The notes beneath the pieces are model-generated. The model did not search any database, had not been told where the DNA came from, and worked only from the letters and a program-made list of their open reading frames with translations. Below, piece after piece: positions 1 to 8,195 of a stretch of DNA of 64,000 nucleotides. The DNA is from Streptomyces laurentii (GTDB taxonomy: Bacteria; Actinomycetota; Actinomycetes; Streptomycetales; Streptomycetaceae): the NCBI GenBank assembly GCA_002355495.1, contig AP017424.1, positions 4,405,501 through 4,469,500 on the forward strand. The letters are read 5' to 3'. The stretch's first letter is position 1; each line of letters begins with the position of its first letter. A program made the translations under genes and the position numbers.

Positions 1-188
1 GGACCGGCGAACCGGGCTACGAGCCGACGATCCTGGTCGGCGGCGGCCTCCGCCTCGACCACCTCCCGCGCCTGCGCGCGGCCGGCCTCACCGCCTTCCA
101 CATCGGCGGCGCGGCCCGCCCGAACGGCTGGGCGGCACCGGTGGCGGAGAAGTCGGTACGGACGTGGCGCGAGGCGATCGACGCGTAG
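1..188 (+). CDS. cutC: CutC-like copper homeostasis protein, C-terminal end only
   Basis: Open from the left edge; the frame starting at base 3 runs 61 codons to TAG. The visible end reads like the last strand and helix of a TIM barrel: an ILVGGGLR strand-loop, then FHIGGAARPNGWAAP, where CutC proteins have a glycine loop followed by a short His-containing strand. CutC is a cytosolic (beta/alpha)8 protein linked to copper tolerance; its biochemical role is poorly defined. Only about a quarter of the usual length is present, so the family call rests on this tail; another TIM-barrel enzyme is possible. Confidence 0.5.
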   Translation, partial: TGEPGYEPTILVGGGLRLDHLPRLRAAGLTAFHIGGAARPNGWAAPVAEKSVRTWREAIDA

Positions 189-202
189 GGCTTCGCCCCC
201 TG

Positions 203-249
203 ACTCCTGATCGACCCGACCTCAGCCCGACCTCGGCCCGATCAGGAGT
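203..249 (+). terminator. Inverted repeat after the cutC-like gene
   Basis: Eleven-base arms, ACTCCTGATCG (203-213) and CGATCAGGAGT (239-249), pair perfectly around a 25-nt loop. TTTGC follows the second arm. The position 15 nt after the stop fits a terminator, though the loop is long and the T run short. An operator for the next gene is the alternative. Confidence 0.4.
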
Positions 250-385
250 TTGCAGTTTCTGGCATATGTACGCACCGTGTCCGTGTGGATACGGGGTGTG
301 CGGTACGGTGCGCGTGAAACGGCCCCCGCGATGGCGGCAACCATCGGCGAGGGCCTCGACCACTAGTGGACGGAACTCCACCGTG

Positions 386-1315
386 ATGTATCGGCACTTT
401 ATCGCGCCCGCGCGCGGTTTCACCCAGTTCTCGCACGGCCTCATCCGGCATCCGCGGCTCAACTCGGACGCGGTGCGGATCCTGACCTGGCAACTCTCGC
501 TCCCCGAGGGGGCGAAGGAGTCGCTGTCCCGTACGGCTGAACGCGCCGGGATCGGGGCGTGCGCGTTCACCCGGGCGAAGCGTCAACTGCTGGCGGAGGG
601 CTTCCTCCACGAGCGCCGGAGCCAAGGTCCCCGGGGGCGGTGGACGACCCAACACATGCTCTCCAACCAGCCGTTGAGCGAGGCGGAGGCGGCCAAGCTG
701 ATGGGCCGGGAGCCGGGGACGGTGGTCGTCGCCGCATCGGCGCCGGGTCCCCGGATTCCGACGGTCGGTGAGCCGAGGGGTCCGCTGGCCGACGGTTCTC
801 CAAAGCAAGACCGTGTCGTAGACACCTCCGACCATCCGCCCGAGGACGGCGCCCCGGAGCGGGAGCCGGAGCGGGAGCAGGTGGCCGAGCCGGAGCGGGA
901 GCCGGTGGCGGAAGCCCCCGAGCCGGACGTACGCGCCTCGGCCCGCGCCCTCGTCGGCGCACTGCCGCTGCTCTCGCCTCTGCTCCGCCACATCCCGCCC
1001 GGCATGCGGGACGAACTGACCCGGCTGGCCGCCGACTGGCTGACGGCTGGGCACAGTTCCGCCGACATCCACGCCCACCTGCTGCGCGGCCTGCCCAAGA
1101 ACGGCACCCCGGTCCACCGCCCGGGCGGCCTGGTTCGCTACCTGCTGCGCGACGTCCCGCCCACGGACCCCGCGTCGCCGCCGCCCCCGTCCGGCCCGCG
1201 CCTGTCGTCGCGGCTGGCCGGAGCGCGGGAATGCGAGAGCGGTCGGCACACCCAGCCGATGCTGTTTCGGCCCTCCGCCGACGAGACCCTGTGCCCGTCC
1301 TGCGCCGCTAAATGA
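386..1315 (+). CDS. Winged-helix DNA-binding protein (309 aa)
   Basis: The N-terminal 100 residues (LNSDAVRILTWQLSLPEG, then ERAGIGACAFTRAKRQLLAEGFLHERR) form a helix-turn-helix/winged-helix module of a type found in many Streptomyces proteins of about 300 residues. The middle (about 125-190) is low-complexity, rich in Pro and Glu, with repeated EPEREP. A helical segment follows (ALVGALPLLSPLLRHIPPGM), and the tail carries CESGRH...CPSC, a possible metal site. Start: ATG at 386, with GTG at 383 directly before it; the longer reading frame upstream lacks coding character. The 3' end overlaps the convergent next gene by 8 nt. Target and function are unknown. Confidence 0.65.
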   Translation: MYRHFIAPARGFTQFSHGLIRHPRLNSDAVRILTWQLSLPEGAKESLSRTAERAGIGACAFTRAKRQLLAEGFLHERRSQGPRGRWTTQHMLSNQPLSEAEAAKLMGREPGTVVVAASAPGPRIPTVGEPRGPLADGSPKQDRVVDTSDHPPEDGAPEREPEREQVAEPEREPVAEAPEPDVRASARALVGALPLLSPLLRHIPPGMRDELTRLAADWLTAGHSSADIHAHLLRGLPKNGTPVHRPGGLVRYLLRDVPPTDPASPPPPSGPRLSSRLAGARECESGRHTQPMLFRPSADETLCPSCAAK

Positions 1316-1739
1316 CGACCGGGTTGGCTTCCGAGACGCAGCCGGTCCCGACCACCCAGAACACCTCCACCGGCAGGCCGTGCATCTTGCCCCAGCCGCC
1401 GCGCGAGTCGGTGCAGTACAGCTGGGTCGAGCCCTTCCCCGGTTCCTGGGAGCGGAGCACGACCGGCCCGCGCTCCGGGTAGGGCTGGATCTCCTCGGAG
1501 TACGGGTCGGTCCGCACGCCCTTGTCGCAGCCCAGGCCGACAGCACCGGGATCGCCCAGGCCCAGCCGTCGCGCCAACTCGAAGATGGGGGTGACGTCGT
1601 AGCCGATCGGAGGGTGCTGGACGTCGACCGTGCCCAGCGAACACATCAGCGCCGGGGTGTCCCGGGGGGCCGCCTCGGCGGGTGCGGCCAGGCCCAGGGC
1701 GACCAGGGCGGCGGAGACAGCGGTGAGAGTCTTCTTCAT
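1308..1739 (-). CDS. Small secreted protein, 143 aa
   Basis: MKKTLTAVSAALVALGLAAPAEA is a classical Sec signal peptide with an AxA cleavage site, leaving about 120 exported residues. The mature part has four Cys (in LMCSL, LGCDK, LYCTD, GTGCV), an even number compatible with two disulfides outside the cell. No family is recognised. The start is set at the MKK methionine; seven extra upstream residues would precede the signal peptide otherwise. The stop TAG overlaps the end of the convergent winged-helix gene by 8 nt. Confidence 0.7.
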   Translation of the reverse strand: MKKTLTAVSAALVALGLAAPAEAAPRDTPALMCSLGTVDVQHPPIGYDVTPIFELARRLGLGDPGAVGLGCDKGVRTDPYSEEIQPYPERGPVVLRSQEPGKGSTQLYCTDSRGGWGKMHGLPVEVFWVVGTGCVSEANPVVI

Positions 1740-1852
1740 GACGCCGATGGTGGCCCGCACACAACCGGCGAAAGCGGTCTTCAGCGCATGAACGCCAACC
1801 CTTCACGCCTCCTCGGTATTCGCGCGCCCCCTGGTGCGCTCCGGGGCGGGGC

Positions 1853-2434
1853 TCAGCGATTCAGGAAAGTCCTGCGCCACTCCAGCGGCGACATCGTCAG
1901 AGCGGCCTCGGCCAACTCCCGCGCGGAGTCCGTCCGCAGGCTGCTCAGCGAGGTGTCGATCCAGTCCTGGACCAGGGCGTATCCCTGCGCCCGGTACTCC
2001 ACGGCCTGCACCAGACACTCCAGCTTGTCGGCGTCCCGCGCGACGACCGACTCGCGCGTCTCCTTCGCCTCGTACTCCCCGACCACCCGCCGCACCCCGT
2101 CCCGCACCGCCGGATGCGCGGCGGACACCTGATCCTCGGTGACGGTCTCGTTGGCGGCGGCGTCGAGATAGCGGCGGCCGATGTGCGGGATGTCCCCGAT
2201 CCGCGTCTCCTGCGTGTCGTGGAACAGACACATCAGCGCGACCTTCGCCGGATCCACCCCTTCCATCATGGCCAGCACGGCCCCGATGACCCCGACCCGG
2301 AACGAATGCTCGGCGATCGACTCGGGATTGTTGTTACCGGTGAACCACCATCCGGTCCGTTTGGCGTTCTTGAGCACGCCCATCTCGAAGATGAAGCCGG
2401 CTGTGCCCTCGGCGTACGCGGTGTCGTCTGCCAT
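1853..2434 (-). CDS. HD-domain phosphohydrolase, YfbR-like
   Basis: A 193-residue HD-superfamily protein. Visible metal ligands are H in SIAEHSFRV, the HD pair in CLFHDTQE and the distal Asp in ARDADKLECL, the usual H...HD...D set. Size and spacing match the YfbR/HDDC2 type, which removes phosphate from deoxynucleoside 5'-monophosphates, so a nucleotide-salvage role in the cytosol is the best inference; substrate is unproven. Start: ATG at 2434 has GGAGG just upstream on the minus strand; twelve further in-frame residues upstream look non-coding. It appears to be monocistronic, facing the same way as the regulator upstream. Confidence 0.8.
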   Translation of the reverse strand: MADDTAYAEGTAGFIFEMGVLKNAKRTGWWFTGNNNPESIAEHSFRVGVIGAVLAMMEGVDPAKVALMCLFHDTQETRIGDIPHIGRRYLDAAANETVTEDQVSAAHPAVRDGVRRVVGEYEAKETRESVVARDADKLECLVQAVEYRAQGYALVQDWIDTSLSSLRTDSARELAEAALTMSPLEWRRTFLNR

Positions 2435-2510
2435 GCGGTGACCTCCGGTGTCGCGTGCGAACAGACCCAACGTAGCCCCCCACGCGCCCGGGAGCCCGCA
2501 TTCCCCCGTG

Positions 2511-3731
2511 TCAGTCGAGCGTCGCCAGCGCGTCGAACAACTCCCGCCCCTCGGCGGCCCGGTGGCGCAGGAGGAGGCCGGCGACCTTGTGGAGTTCGTG
2601 CCAGGCGTGCGGTCTGCCGACGTCGGCGGCGTCCCCGACGACGGTCAGCGCCGTCGTCAGCGCCGCCCCGGGCTCCCCGGTGCCCGCGTACGCGTGCGCC
2701 AGGCAGGCCCCGTACCAGGCCCGGTCCCGGCGGTACGACGGGGCGAAGCCCGCGAGCCCGGCACGCAGGTTCTCCGCCGCCCGCTCCCACGCGTTCAGGT
2801 GCAGGTCGGCCATGCCGCGCTGGGCCGAGAACCAGGACTCGCCGTAGAAGTAGAGCCAGGGCGGGGCGTCGGCGGCGGTCGTGATGACGCGCTGGGCCTC
2901 GTCGAGACGGTGGTACGCGGCCCGGGCGTCCCCTTCGAGGGCATGACCGCGCCCCGCCATCTGGAGCGCCATGGCCCTGGTCGTCGCGGTCGCCCCCGGC
3001 GTCGTCGCGGCGGCCTCCGCGAGCCGGACACAGCGGCGTCCCCGGCCGTGTGACCAGGCGGTGTGGGCCCGCATGCTGAGGGCGGTCGCCGCCATGTCGC
3101 CGTATCCGGCCTCCAGGGACCAGTCGTACGAACGGTCGAACCACCCCTGCGCGGCCGGGGACTTGTCCTGGTCGTGGGACATCCACGCCAGGAACTGCGC
3201 GTACTCGGCCAGCAGTCGGACCAGACGGTCGGCGAGCGGCCCGCGAGCCTGGTCGTAGAGTCCGTAGACGGCGTCGAACTGTGCGGCGACCACACCGTTC
3301 ATGACCCGTGAGCCCAGGGTGTCCTCGGCGCGGCGGTGCGCCGCCAGCAAGCGGTCCATCTCGTCCAACGAGGCGGTGTCCAGCCGGAGTCCGCCCTGCC
3401 GCACCCGCCGCAGCCGGTCCGCGGCGGCGTCCGAGACGAGCTCGGGGAGTACCAGGGAAGGCAGCGGCGGTTCGGACCGGTTCCGCCCGAGCACATCGGC
3501 CGGGACACCCAGCCCCTCCACGATCCGCTGCCGCACTTCGACCGAGGTCACGGCCCGGCGCCGGTTCTCGATCGCGGACACGTCGGGCTGGGCCAGCCCG
3601 ACGAGCGCGCCGAGTCTGCTCTGACTGCTCCGGGTCAGGGTCCGCCAGATGCGCAGGACGCGCGGCCAGTCCTCGACGGCGGCGGCGGCGCGTAGTTCGG
3701 GGTGTGCCCAGACGTTCGGGTCCGGCTCCAT
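2511..3731 (-). CDS. XRE-family regulator with helical-repeat C-terminus (406 aa)
   Basis: Residues about 20-75 form a helix-turn-helix (SRLGALVGLAQPDVSAIENRRRAVTSVEV). The remaining 330 residues are Ala/Leu/Arg-rich helical hairpins (GWFDRSYDWSLEAGYGDMA, RAYHRLDEAQRVI) in the style of tetratricopeptide regulators. Streptomyces carries many such HTH-TPR proteins, some of which sense peptides; no partner peptide gene is evident here. ATG at 3731 is preferred because the 69 upstream in-frame residues have no domain character. The gene lies divergent from the small gene starting at 3859. Confidence 0.75.
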   Translation of the reverse strand: MEPDPNVWAHPELRAAAAVEDWPRVLRIWRTLTRSSQSRLGALVGLAQPDVSAIENRRRAVTSVEVRQRIVEGLGVPADVLGRNRSEPPLPSLVLPELVSDAAADRLRRVRQGGLRLDTASLDEMDRLLAAHRRAEDTLGSRVMNGVVAAQFDAVYGLYDQARGPLADRLVRLLAEYAQFLAWMSHDQDKSPAAQGWFDRSYDWSLEAGYGDMAATALSMRAHTAWSHGRGRRCVRLAEAAATTPGATATTRAMALQMAGRGHALEGDARAAYHRLDEAQRVITTAADAPPWLYFYGESWFSAQRGMADLHLNAWERAAENLRAGLAGFAPSYRRDRAWYGACLAHAYAGTGEPGAALTTALTVVGDAADVGRPHAWHELHKVAGLLLRHRAAEGRELFDALATLD

Positions 3732-3858
3732 TCCCGAAATATAGGACGGCTCTATAGGCCCGCGAGGTGGATGCGCTCGCCCGCCGCCCGACAAGGTGAT
3801 CCTCGCGCCGGTCGTTGCCGCCGGTGCGAATCCGGCCTTCTGAACGAGGAGCGATGCC

Positions 3859-4167
3859 ATGACCAGGTTCGATCCGCCCCCGGGCACGCCGAGCCGCGCG
3901 CTGCGGGTGCGGGCCGCCGCCGGGTGGGAGCGGTTCATGCGCGACGCCGGGGCGAAGGGGGCCTACCCGGTCGGGGCAGACGGCTACGAACAGCACCCGC
4001 TTCTCCGTACGCGGGTCCGCGATACCGCGAACGGCGCCGAGGGCGAACTGACCGCCGTCACACATGAACTACACAGTGACGGAAGGGTTGTGCGCGTCGC
4101 GCACATCCGCGCGGCGAACGGCATCGAGTGGACGGCGTCGGCCGACAACGTCCAGGCCGCCTACTGA
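3859..4167 (+). CDS. Hypothetical protein, 102 aa
   Basis: An intact ORF with a good ribosome site (GAGGAG 7 nt before ATG) and normal third-position GC. The C-terminal half (GELTAVTHELHSDGRVVRVAHIRAANGIEWTASADN) looks like a small beta-sheet; the N-terminus is basic and Pro-rich. No signal peptide, membrane segment or known motif. It is divergent from the XRE regulator, whose start lies 127 nt away, so it could be that regulator's target. Function unknown. Confidence 0.6.
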   Translation: MTRFDPPPGTPSRALRVRAAAGWERFMRDAGAKGAYPVGADGYEQHPLLRTRVRDTANGAEGELTAVTHELHSDGRVVRVAHIRAANGIEWTASADNVQAAY

Positions 4168-4215
4168 CCGTCGGGGGACGAGGCATCCGAGCCGTGATGA
4201 ACCGGGGCCGGCCTC

Positions 4216-4626
4216 TCAGAATCCCGGGGCGGGAATGAGGCTCGGCCACCACTCCGGGACGCCGCTGGGGCACGGTGGAGTGGCAGCGCCCTCCCAGAAG
4301 AGGGAGACGGCGCACCAGACAACGCCGAGGAGCGTGACCGCGAGGCCCCCTGCATGAAGAAGGGGACGATTCCCGAGAAGGGCTCCCACCGTGACCCAGA
4401 CCAGCAGGAGGACCGTCCAGAGGGCCGGGATGAACAGCCACAGCAGGAAACCGCTGTTGGCGGCGTTGTTCACACCTACGTCACAGGCGGTCCACGACCT
4501 GCCCAGAAGCACGGCGGTGGAGACCGCGAGAAGCAGAGTCACCGCCGCCCCGACCCATCCGTGCAGCCGTCGACTTCCCACAGGCCCCCCACTCGCCATC
4601 CGCTGCGGGACGCACCGGATCCCCAT
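4216..4626 (-). CDS. Small integral membrane protein, 136 aa
   Basis: Three hydrophobic helices are visible: WVGAAVTLLLAVSTAVLLG, FLLWLFIPALWTVLLLVWV and LAVTLLGVVWCAVSLFW, with a basic N-terminus (RRLHGW) predicted inside. The start could be 4626 (MGIRC, with a purine-rich GGGGGGCTGGGG upstream) or 4599 (MASGG). No family recognised. It converges on the preceding small gene. Confidence 0.6.
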   Translation of the reverse strand: MGIRCVPQRMASGGPVGSRRLHGWVGAAVTLLLAVSTAVLLGRSWTACDVGVNNAANSGFLLWLFIPALWTVLLLVWVTVGALLGNRPLLHAGGLAVTLLGVVWCAVSLFWEGAATPPCPSGVPEWWPSLIPAPGF

Positions 4627-4772
4627 TCCCCAGCCCCCCCGGCGCTACCACCAGGGGTCGAACCCCGCTGGATCCTAGTGATCGCATGATCTGCCGGACG
4701 GTGCCTAAAGACGTGACGGGGGCGGGCGCGGTCCGTAGCCTGCGGGAAAGGGAGACCGGAGGGGAGTCCGAC

Positions 4773-5330
4773 GTGAGTACGGCATTGATCATCGGTGACA
4801 TCCAGCAGGGCATCACGGGGAGTTACCCGTTCGCGCATCGGGTGGTGGCGCCGCTCGCCGAGCTGTTGCCGCGGGCCCGGGTGGCGGGGGTGCGGGTCGT
4901 GTTCGTGCGGTTCGCGCTGCGGGGCAACGGGGCCGATCTGCCGCCGGACAACGAGATGTTCAGGATGTTCCACGCGGCCGGGGACACCTTCCACGAGGGA
5001 TCGCCCGGGACGGAGCCCACTCTGCCGGTCGCGGTCGAGGACATCGTCGTGACGAAGCGCCGGGCCAGCGCGTTCGCCGGTACGGATCTCGACCTCGTAC
5101 TCCGGGCGAACGGGGTCACCTCGCTCGTCGTCGCCGGCGTCGCGACCAGCGCCATGGTGGCCGCGACCTGCTACGACGCGGCGGACCGCGACTACCGGGT
5201 GACCGTCCTGCGCGACGGCTGCGGCGACGGCGACCCGGCCGTCCACGACTTCTTCATGGACACCGTCTTCCCCGCCCGCGGCTTCGAGGTCACGACCTGC
5301 GCCGACTGGCCGGGAGAGCCCGCGCCGTGA
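4773..5330 (+). CDS. Isochorismatase-fold protein lacking the catalytic Cys (185 aa)
   Basis: The whole chain matches the isochorismatase/nicotinamidase fold: Asp9 in IIGDIQQG, Lys95 in VVTKRRASAF, and the cis-peptide loop VVAGVATSAMVAA with its conserved Thr125. The nucleophile position of that loop (normally Cys in GxxTxxCV) is Met128. Cys133 follows five residues later and is not at the canonical site. Many Streptomyces paralogues carry GVATSGVV-like loops at the same place, so this is probably a lineage of non-classical members rather than a sequencing error. Start: GTG at 4773, after GGAGGGG at about 4757-4763. Substrate unknown. Confidence 0.75.
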   Translation: MSTALIIGDIQQGITGSYPFAHRVVAPLAELLPRARVAGVRVVFVRFALRGNGADLPPDNEMFRMFHAAGDTFHEGSPGTEPTLPVAVEDIVVTKRRASAFAGTDLDLVLRANGVTSLVVAGVATSAMVAATCYDAADRDYRVTVLRDGCGDGDPAVHDFFMDTVFPARGFEVTTCADWPGEPAP

Positions 5331-5357
5331 CCGTCGCCGCCGGGTAGACGGTCACGG
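5325..5357. terminator. Hairpin between convergent genes
   Basis: Eleven-base arms CCGTGACCGTC (5325-5335) and GACGGTCACGG (5347-5357) pair perfectly with an 11-nt loop, overlapping the stop codon of the isochorismatase-like gene. There is no T run, as is common for Streptomyces terminators. It could serve both the plus-strand gene and the convergent helicase gene. Confidence 0.5.
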
Positions 5358-5395
5358 CCAGGGCCACGGGCGGCGGGCTGAGAGGGTAGGCGCGG

Positions 5396-7447
5396 TTACG
5401 CCAACTGCTCGGGCAGATCGGTCATATGGAGGATCGTCAGGCCGGACACGGCTCGCGTCAGGGCCACGTACAGGCGGCGCAGGCCGGTGCGTTCGTCCGG
5501 TTCGCCGGCGACGACGGCCGCCGGCTCGTCCAGGACCACGTAGTCGTACTCCAGGCCCTTCGCGAGCGACGCCGGTACGAGCGTGAGCCGCGACTCGGCC
5601 GTGGTCTCCTCGCCGGGGGAGAGGTACGCGTGCCCCGCCGCCTCCAGCGCCTCCGCGAGCGGTGCGATCCGCGCGTCGGCGGCGATCAGGCCGATCGAGC
5701 CCTCGTGCTCCAGTGCCTCGGCGCACGCCGCCACGACCGCCCGGTCCCGCTCCTCGGCGTCGACGCGCCGTACGAGCAGCGAGCCCGGGTTCTCTCGTAC
5801 CGACTCCACCGGCGCGAGCCCCGGCGACATGTGCGGCAGCAGTCGCGACGCGTACGCGATCACCTCGCGCGGCACACGGAAACCGGCCGTCAGCTCCTCG
5901 ACGATCGCCTCCGGCTTGCCCAGATGCGTCAGCGCCTGCGCCCAACTCTCCGTCGCCCAGGGGGTGGTGCCCTGCGCCAGGTCGCCGAGGACCGTCGCCG
6001 AACCCGTCGAACAGCGCCGGCCCACCGCCCGGTACTGCATCGGCGACAGGTCCTGCGCCTCGTCGAGGACGACATGGCCGAGCGAGTGCGTCCGCTCCAC
6101 CAGATCCCGCGCCTCGTCGATCAACACGGCGTCCGCGGCGGACCACTTGGCCGTCTTCACGCTGCGGGCGGGCTTCGCCCACAGCAGCGCCTTCCGCTCG
6201 TCCTCTTCGAGGATCCCGTCCGCGTGCTCGGCCAGGAACGCGGGCTCGCTCAGCAGCCGCAGCACCAGCTTCGCCGGATCGACGGCCGGCCAGCACTCCT
6301 TCACGACCGCCTTGACCGCCGTGTTGCGGGCCACCGCGTTCTGCACCCGGTCGTCGGGCGCCTCGCCCGCCTGCTCCATCCGGACCAGGACCGCGTGCGC
6401 GATGCGCTGCGGCAGAGCCTCGCGGGCAGCCCCGTACCGGATGTCGCGGTCGGTCAACTCCCGGACCATCTCCTCCAGTTCGTACGCCGGTACGCGCCAG
6501 CGCCGCGAACCGCGGACCACCATCAGCGGCTCCGTGGGCGGCGTCACGTGCGACCACACCGCGCGCCGCAGCACCTCCGCCATCCGGGCGTCGCCCTTGA
6601 CGACGGCGGTCGCCGCCTCGTCCGCGCCCCGCACCTCGACGTGCGCGACCAGGTCGTCCACCGTCGCCTGCCGCACCTCCAGCTCGCCGAGCGCCGGCAG
6701 CACCTGCTCGATGTACTGGAGGAAGGAACGGTTCGGCCCGATGACGAGCGTGCCCGTCCGCGCCAGCCGCTCCCGGTGCGCGTAGAGGAGGAACGCGACA
6801 CGGTGCAGGCCGACGGCCGTCTTTCCGGTACCGGGGCCACCCTGCACGCACACCGTGCCCGACAGGTCGGAACGGACGATCTCGTCCTGCTCGGGCTGGA
6901 TCGTGGCGACGATGTCGCGCATCGGACCGACACGCGGCCGCTCGATCTCCGCCTGGAGCAGCCGGCTGGTCTGTTCCAGCTCGGCGGGGTCGGAGAGATG
7001 CTCGTCCTCGTACGCGGTGAGGTCGCCGCCCGTGTAACCGAACCGGCGGCGCAGCCCGACGTCCTGCGGGTCCTTCTTCGACGCCCGGTAGAACGGCTGC
7101 GACACCGGCGCACGCCAGTCGATCACCATCGGGTCGCCCTGCGCGTCGTGCACATGGCGACGGCCGATGTAGAAGCGCTGCCCCTCCTGCGTGGTGTGCA
7201 GATAGTCGAGCCGGCCGAAGAAGAGCGGCGTGTCCGCGAGGTCGGCGAGCGCCTTGATGCGGTCCTCGATCTGGCGACCGAGGATCAGCGAGTTGACCCA
7301 GTTCGCGGTGACGTCGCGGATGTCGAGCGACTCCACCTCCTCGCGCATCGCGCGCAGCGCGGAGCGGGACGAGGACAGATGGGCGCGCTCGCGGGCGAGC
7401 GGGTCGGAAAGCGGGTCGGATTCGGTCGGGGACACGGACACGGACAC
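5396..7447 (-). CDS. helD: HelD-type SF1 helicase/ATPase (683 aa)
   Basis: UvrD-like superfamily 1 enzyme: Walker A GGPGTGKT (about 203-210), Walker B/motif II VVLDEAQDLSPMQ, and late motifs KGLEYDYVVLDEP and RRLYVALTRA. The N-terminus (about 20-75) is a charged helical hairpin, as in HelD, which uses such an arm to enter RNA polymerase and release it from nucleic acid. Actinobacterial HelD proteins are usually near 700 residues, so the length fits. Start: GTG at 7447 is preceded by GGAGG with 8-nt spacing; the 160 codons upstream run into a purine tract and are not coding. A DNA-repair helicase is the alternative reading. Confidence 0.85.
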   Translation of the reverse strand: MSVSVSPTESDPLSDPLARERAHLSSSRSALRAMREEVESLDIRDVTANWVNSLILGRQIEDRIKALADLADTPLFFGRLDYLHTTQEGQRFYIGRRHVHDAQGDPMVIDWRAPVSQPFYRASKKDPQDVGLRRRFGYTGGDLTAYEDEHLSDPAELEQTSRLLQAEIERPRVGPMRDIVATIQPEQDEIVRSDLSGTVCVQGGPGTGKTAVGLHRVAFLLYAHRERLARTGTLVIGPNRSFLQYIEQVLPALGELEVRQATVDDLVAHVEVRGADEAATAVVKGDARMAEVLRRAVWSHVTPPTEPLMVVRGSRRWRVPAYELEEMVRELTDRDIRYGAAREALPQRIAHAVLVRMEQAGEAPDDRVQNAVARNTAVKAVVKECWPAVDPAKLVLRLLSEPAFLAEHADGILEEDERKALLWAKPARSVKTAKWSAADAVLIDEARDLVERTHSLGHVVLDEAQDLSPMQYRAVGRRCSTGSATVLGDLAQGTTPWATESWAQALTHLGKPEAIVEELTAGFRVPREVIAYASRLLPHMSPGLAPVESVRENPGSLLVRRVDAEERDRAVVAACAEALEHEGSIGLIAADARIAPLAEALEAAGHAYLSPGEETTAESRLTLVPASLAKGLEYDYVVLDEPAAVVAGEPDERTGLRRLYVALTRAVSGLTILHMTDLPEQLA

Positions 7448-7613
7448 GGGTGCTGCCTCCGGTCGGGAGTACGGGTACAGGCTGTGCGGACACGTCGAGG
7501 TGGCCGCCGGTTTCCGACCGGACGGCGGCGCTCCGCGGGCGGTCCGCGAACGGGACCGGGCGGGAGGCGGGGAAGCTGGCGAGTGTAGCGCCGGGTGGGG
7601 GGTGCGGGCGAAC

Positions 7614-7690
7614 GAGTTGGAGGGTGAGGGGGGAGGGGGGAGGGGGAGGGAACGGGAGAGGGAACGGGAGAGGCTGAGTACGGGAGCGGG
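7614..7690. repeat. Polypurine tract upstream of helD
   Basis: About 75 bases of almost pure G and A on the plus strand, with short tandem units (GGGAGG, GGGAACGGGAGA repeated). It fills much of the 301-bp gap between helD and the divergent small membrane gene. No promoter is obvious within it; such mirror-like purine runs can form triplex or other non-B structures, but no function is shown. Confidence 0.6.
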
Positions 7691-7748
7691 TGCGGGTTGA
7701 GTACGGCAACGCCTTCGGGCACTCGTTCGACCTTGCTGTGATGAGTGC

Positions 7749-8057
7749 ATGACGACGACGCCCGAGCCCGAAGCCCCCGAGACCGTGACCGACGCCGCCG
7801 ACCGTCTGGGCCTGCGCATGGTCGCCGGCTGCGGCCTCGCGCTCCTCCTCGTCTGCGCCTTCTTCGTCGTGACCGCCGTACTCGGCGACGCCGTCGGCGG
7901 CGACGGCGTCAGCAGCGGCTTCTCCACCGCCGCCTTCTGGGCCCTGGCCCTGTCCGGCGTCGCCGGGCTGGCCGCCCTCGCCGTGCCCCGTAAGGGCCTG
8001 GTGATCGCCCAGTACGTCCTCGCGCTCGGCGCCCCGGTGCTGGCCCTGCTGGACTGA
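7749..8057 (+). CDS. Small membrane protein, 102 aa
   Basis: Three hydrophobic stretches (VAGCGLALLLVCAFFVVTAVLG, FWALALSGVAGLAALAV, VIAQYVLALGAPVLALL) follow an acidic, Pro/Glu-rich N-terminus. ATG at 7749; no clear ribosome site, although AGTGC precedes it. Divergent from helD across the purine tract. No family recognised. Confidence 0.6.
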   Translation: MTTTPEPEAPETVTDAADRLGLRMVAGCGLALLLVCAFFVVTAVLGDAVGGDGVSSGFSTAAFWALALSGVAGLAALAVPRKGLVIAQYVLALGAPVLALLD

Positions 8058-8195
8058 GCCCCGCCGGACCGGGCGGACCGGGGGCGGGCGGCCCTCTCCG
8101 TAACCCTTACGGGCCGTAGGGGCCTTAAGGACCGTTTACGCCCCTTTAAATGAATGGATGGTCAGTCCTGGCCGCCGGGGGTAACGTCTCAAGAC

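Noticed and set aside
5352..7709. Very long open frames overlapping helD on both strands
   Set aside because: Arg/Gly/Pro-rich translations without domains, a by-product of high third-position GC. The same holds for frames opposite the XPB companion, the GHKL ATPase and the FAD/Fe-S dehydrogenase.
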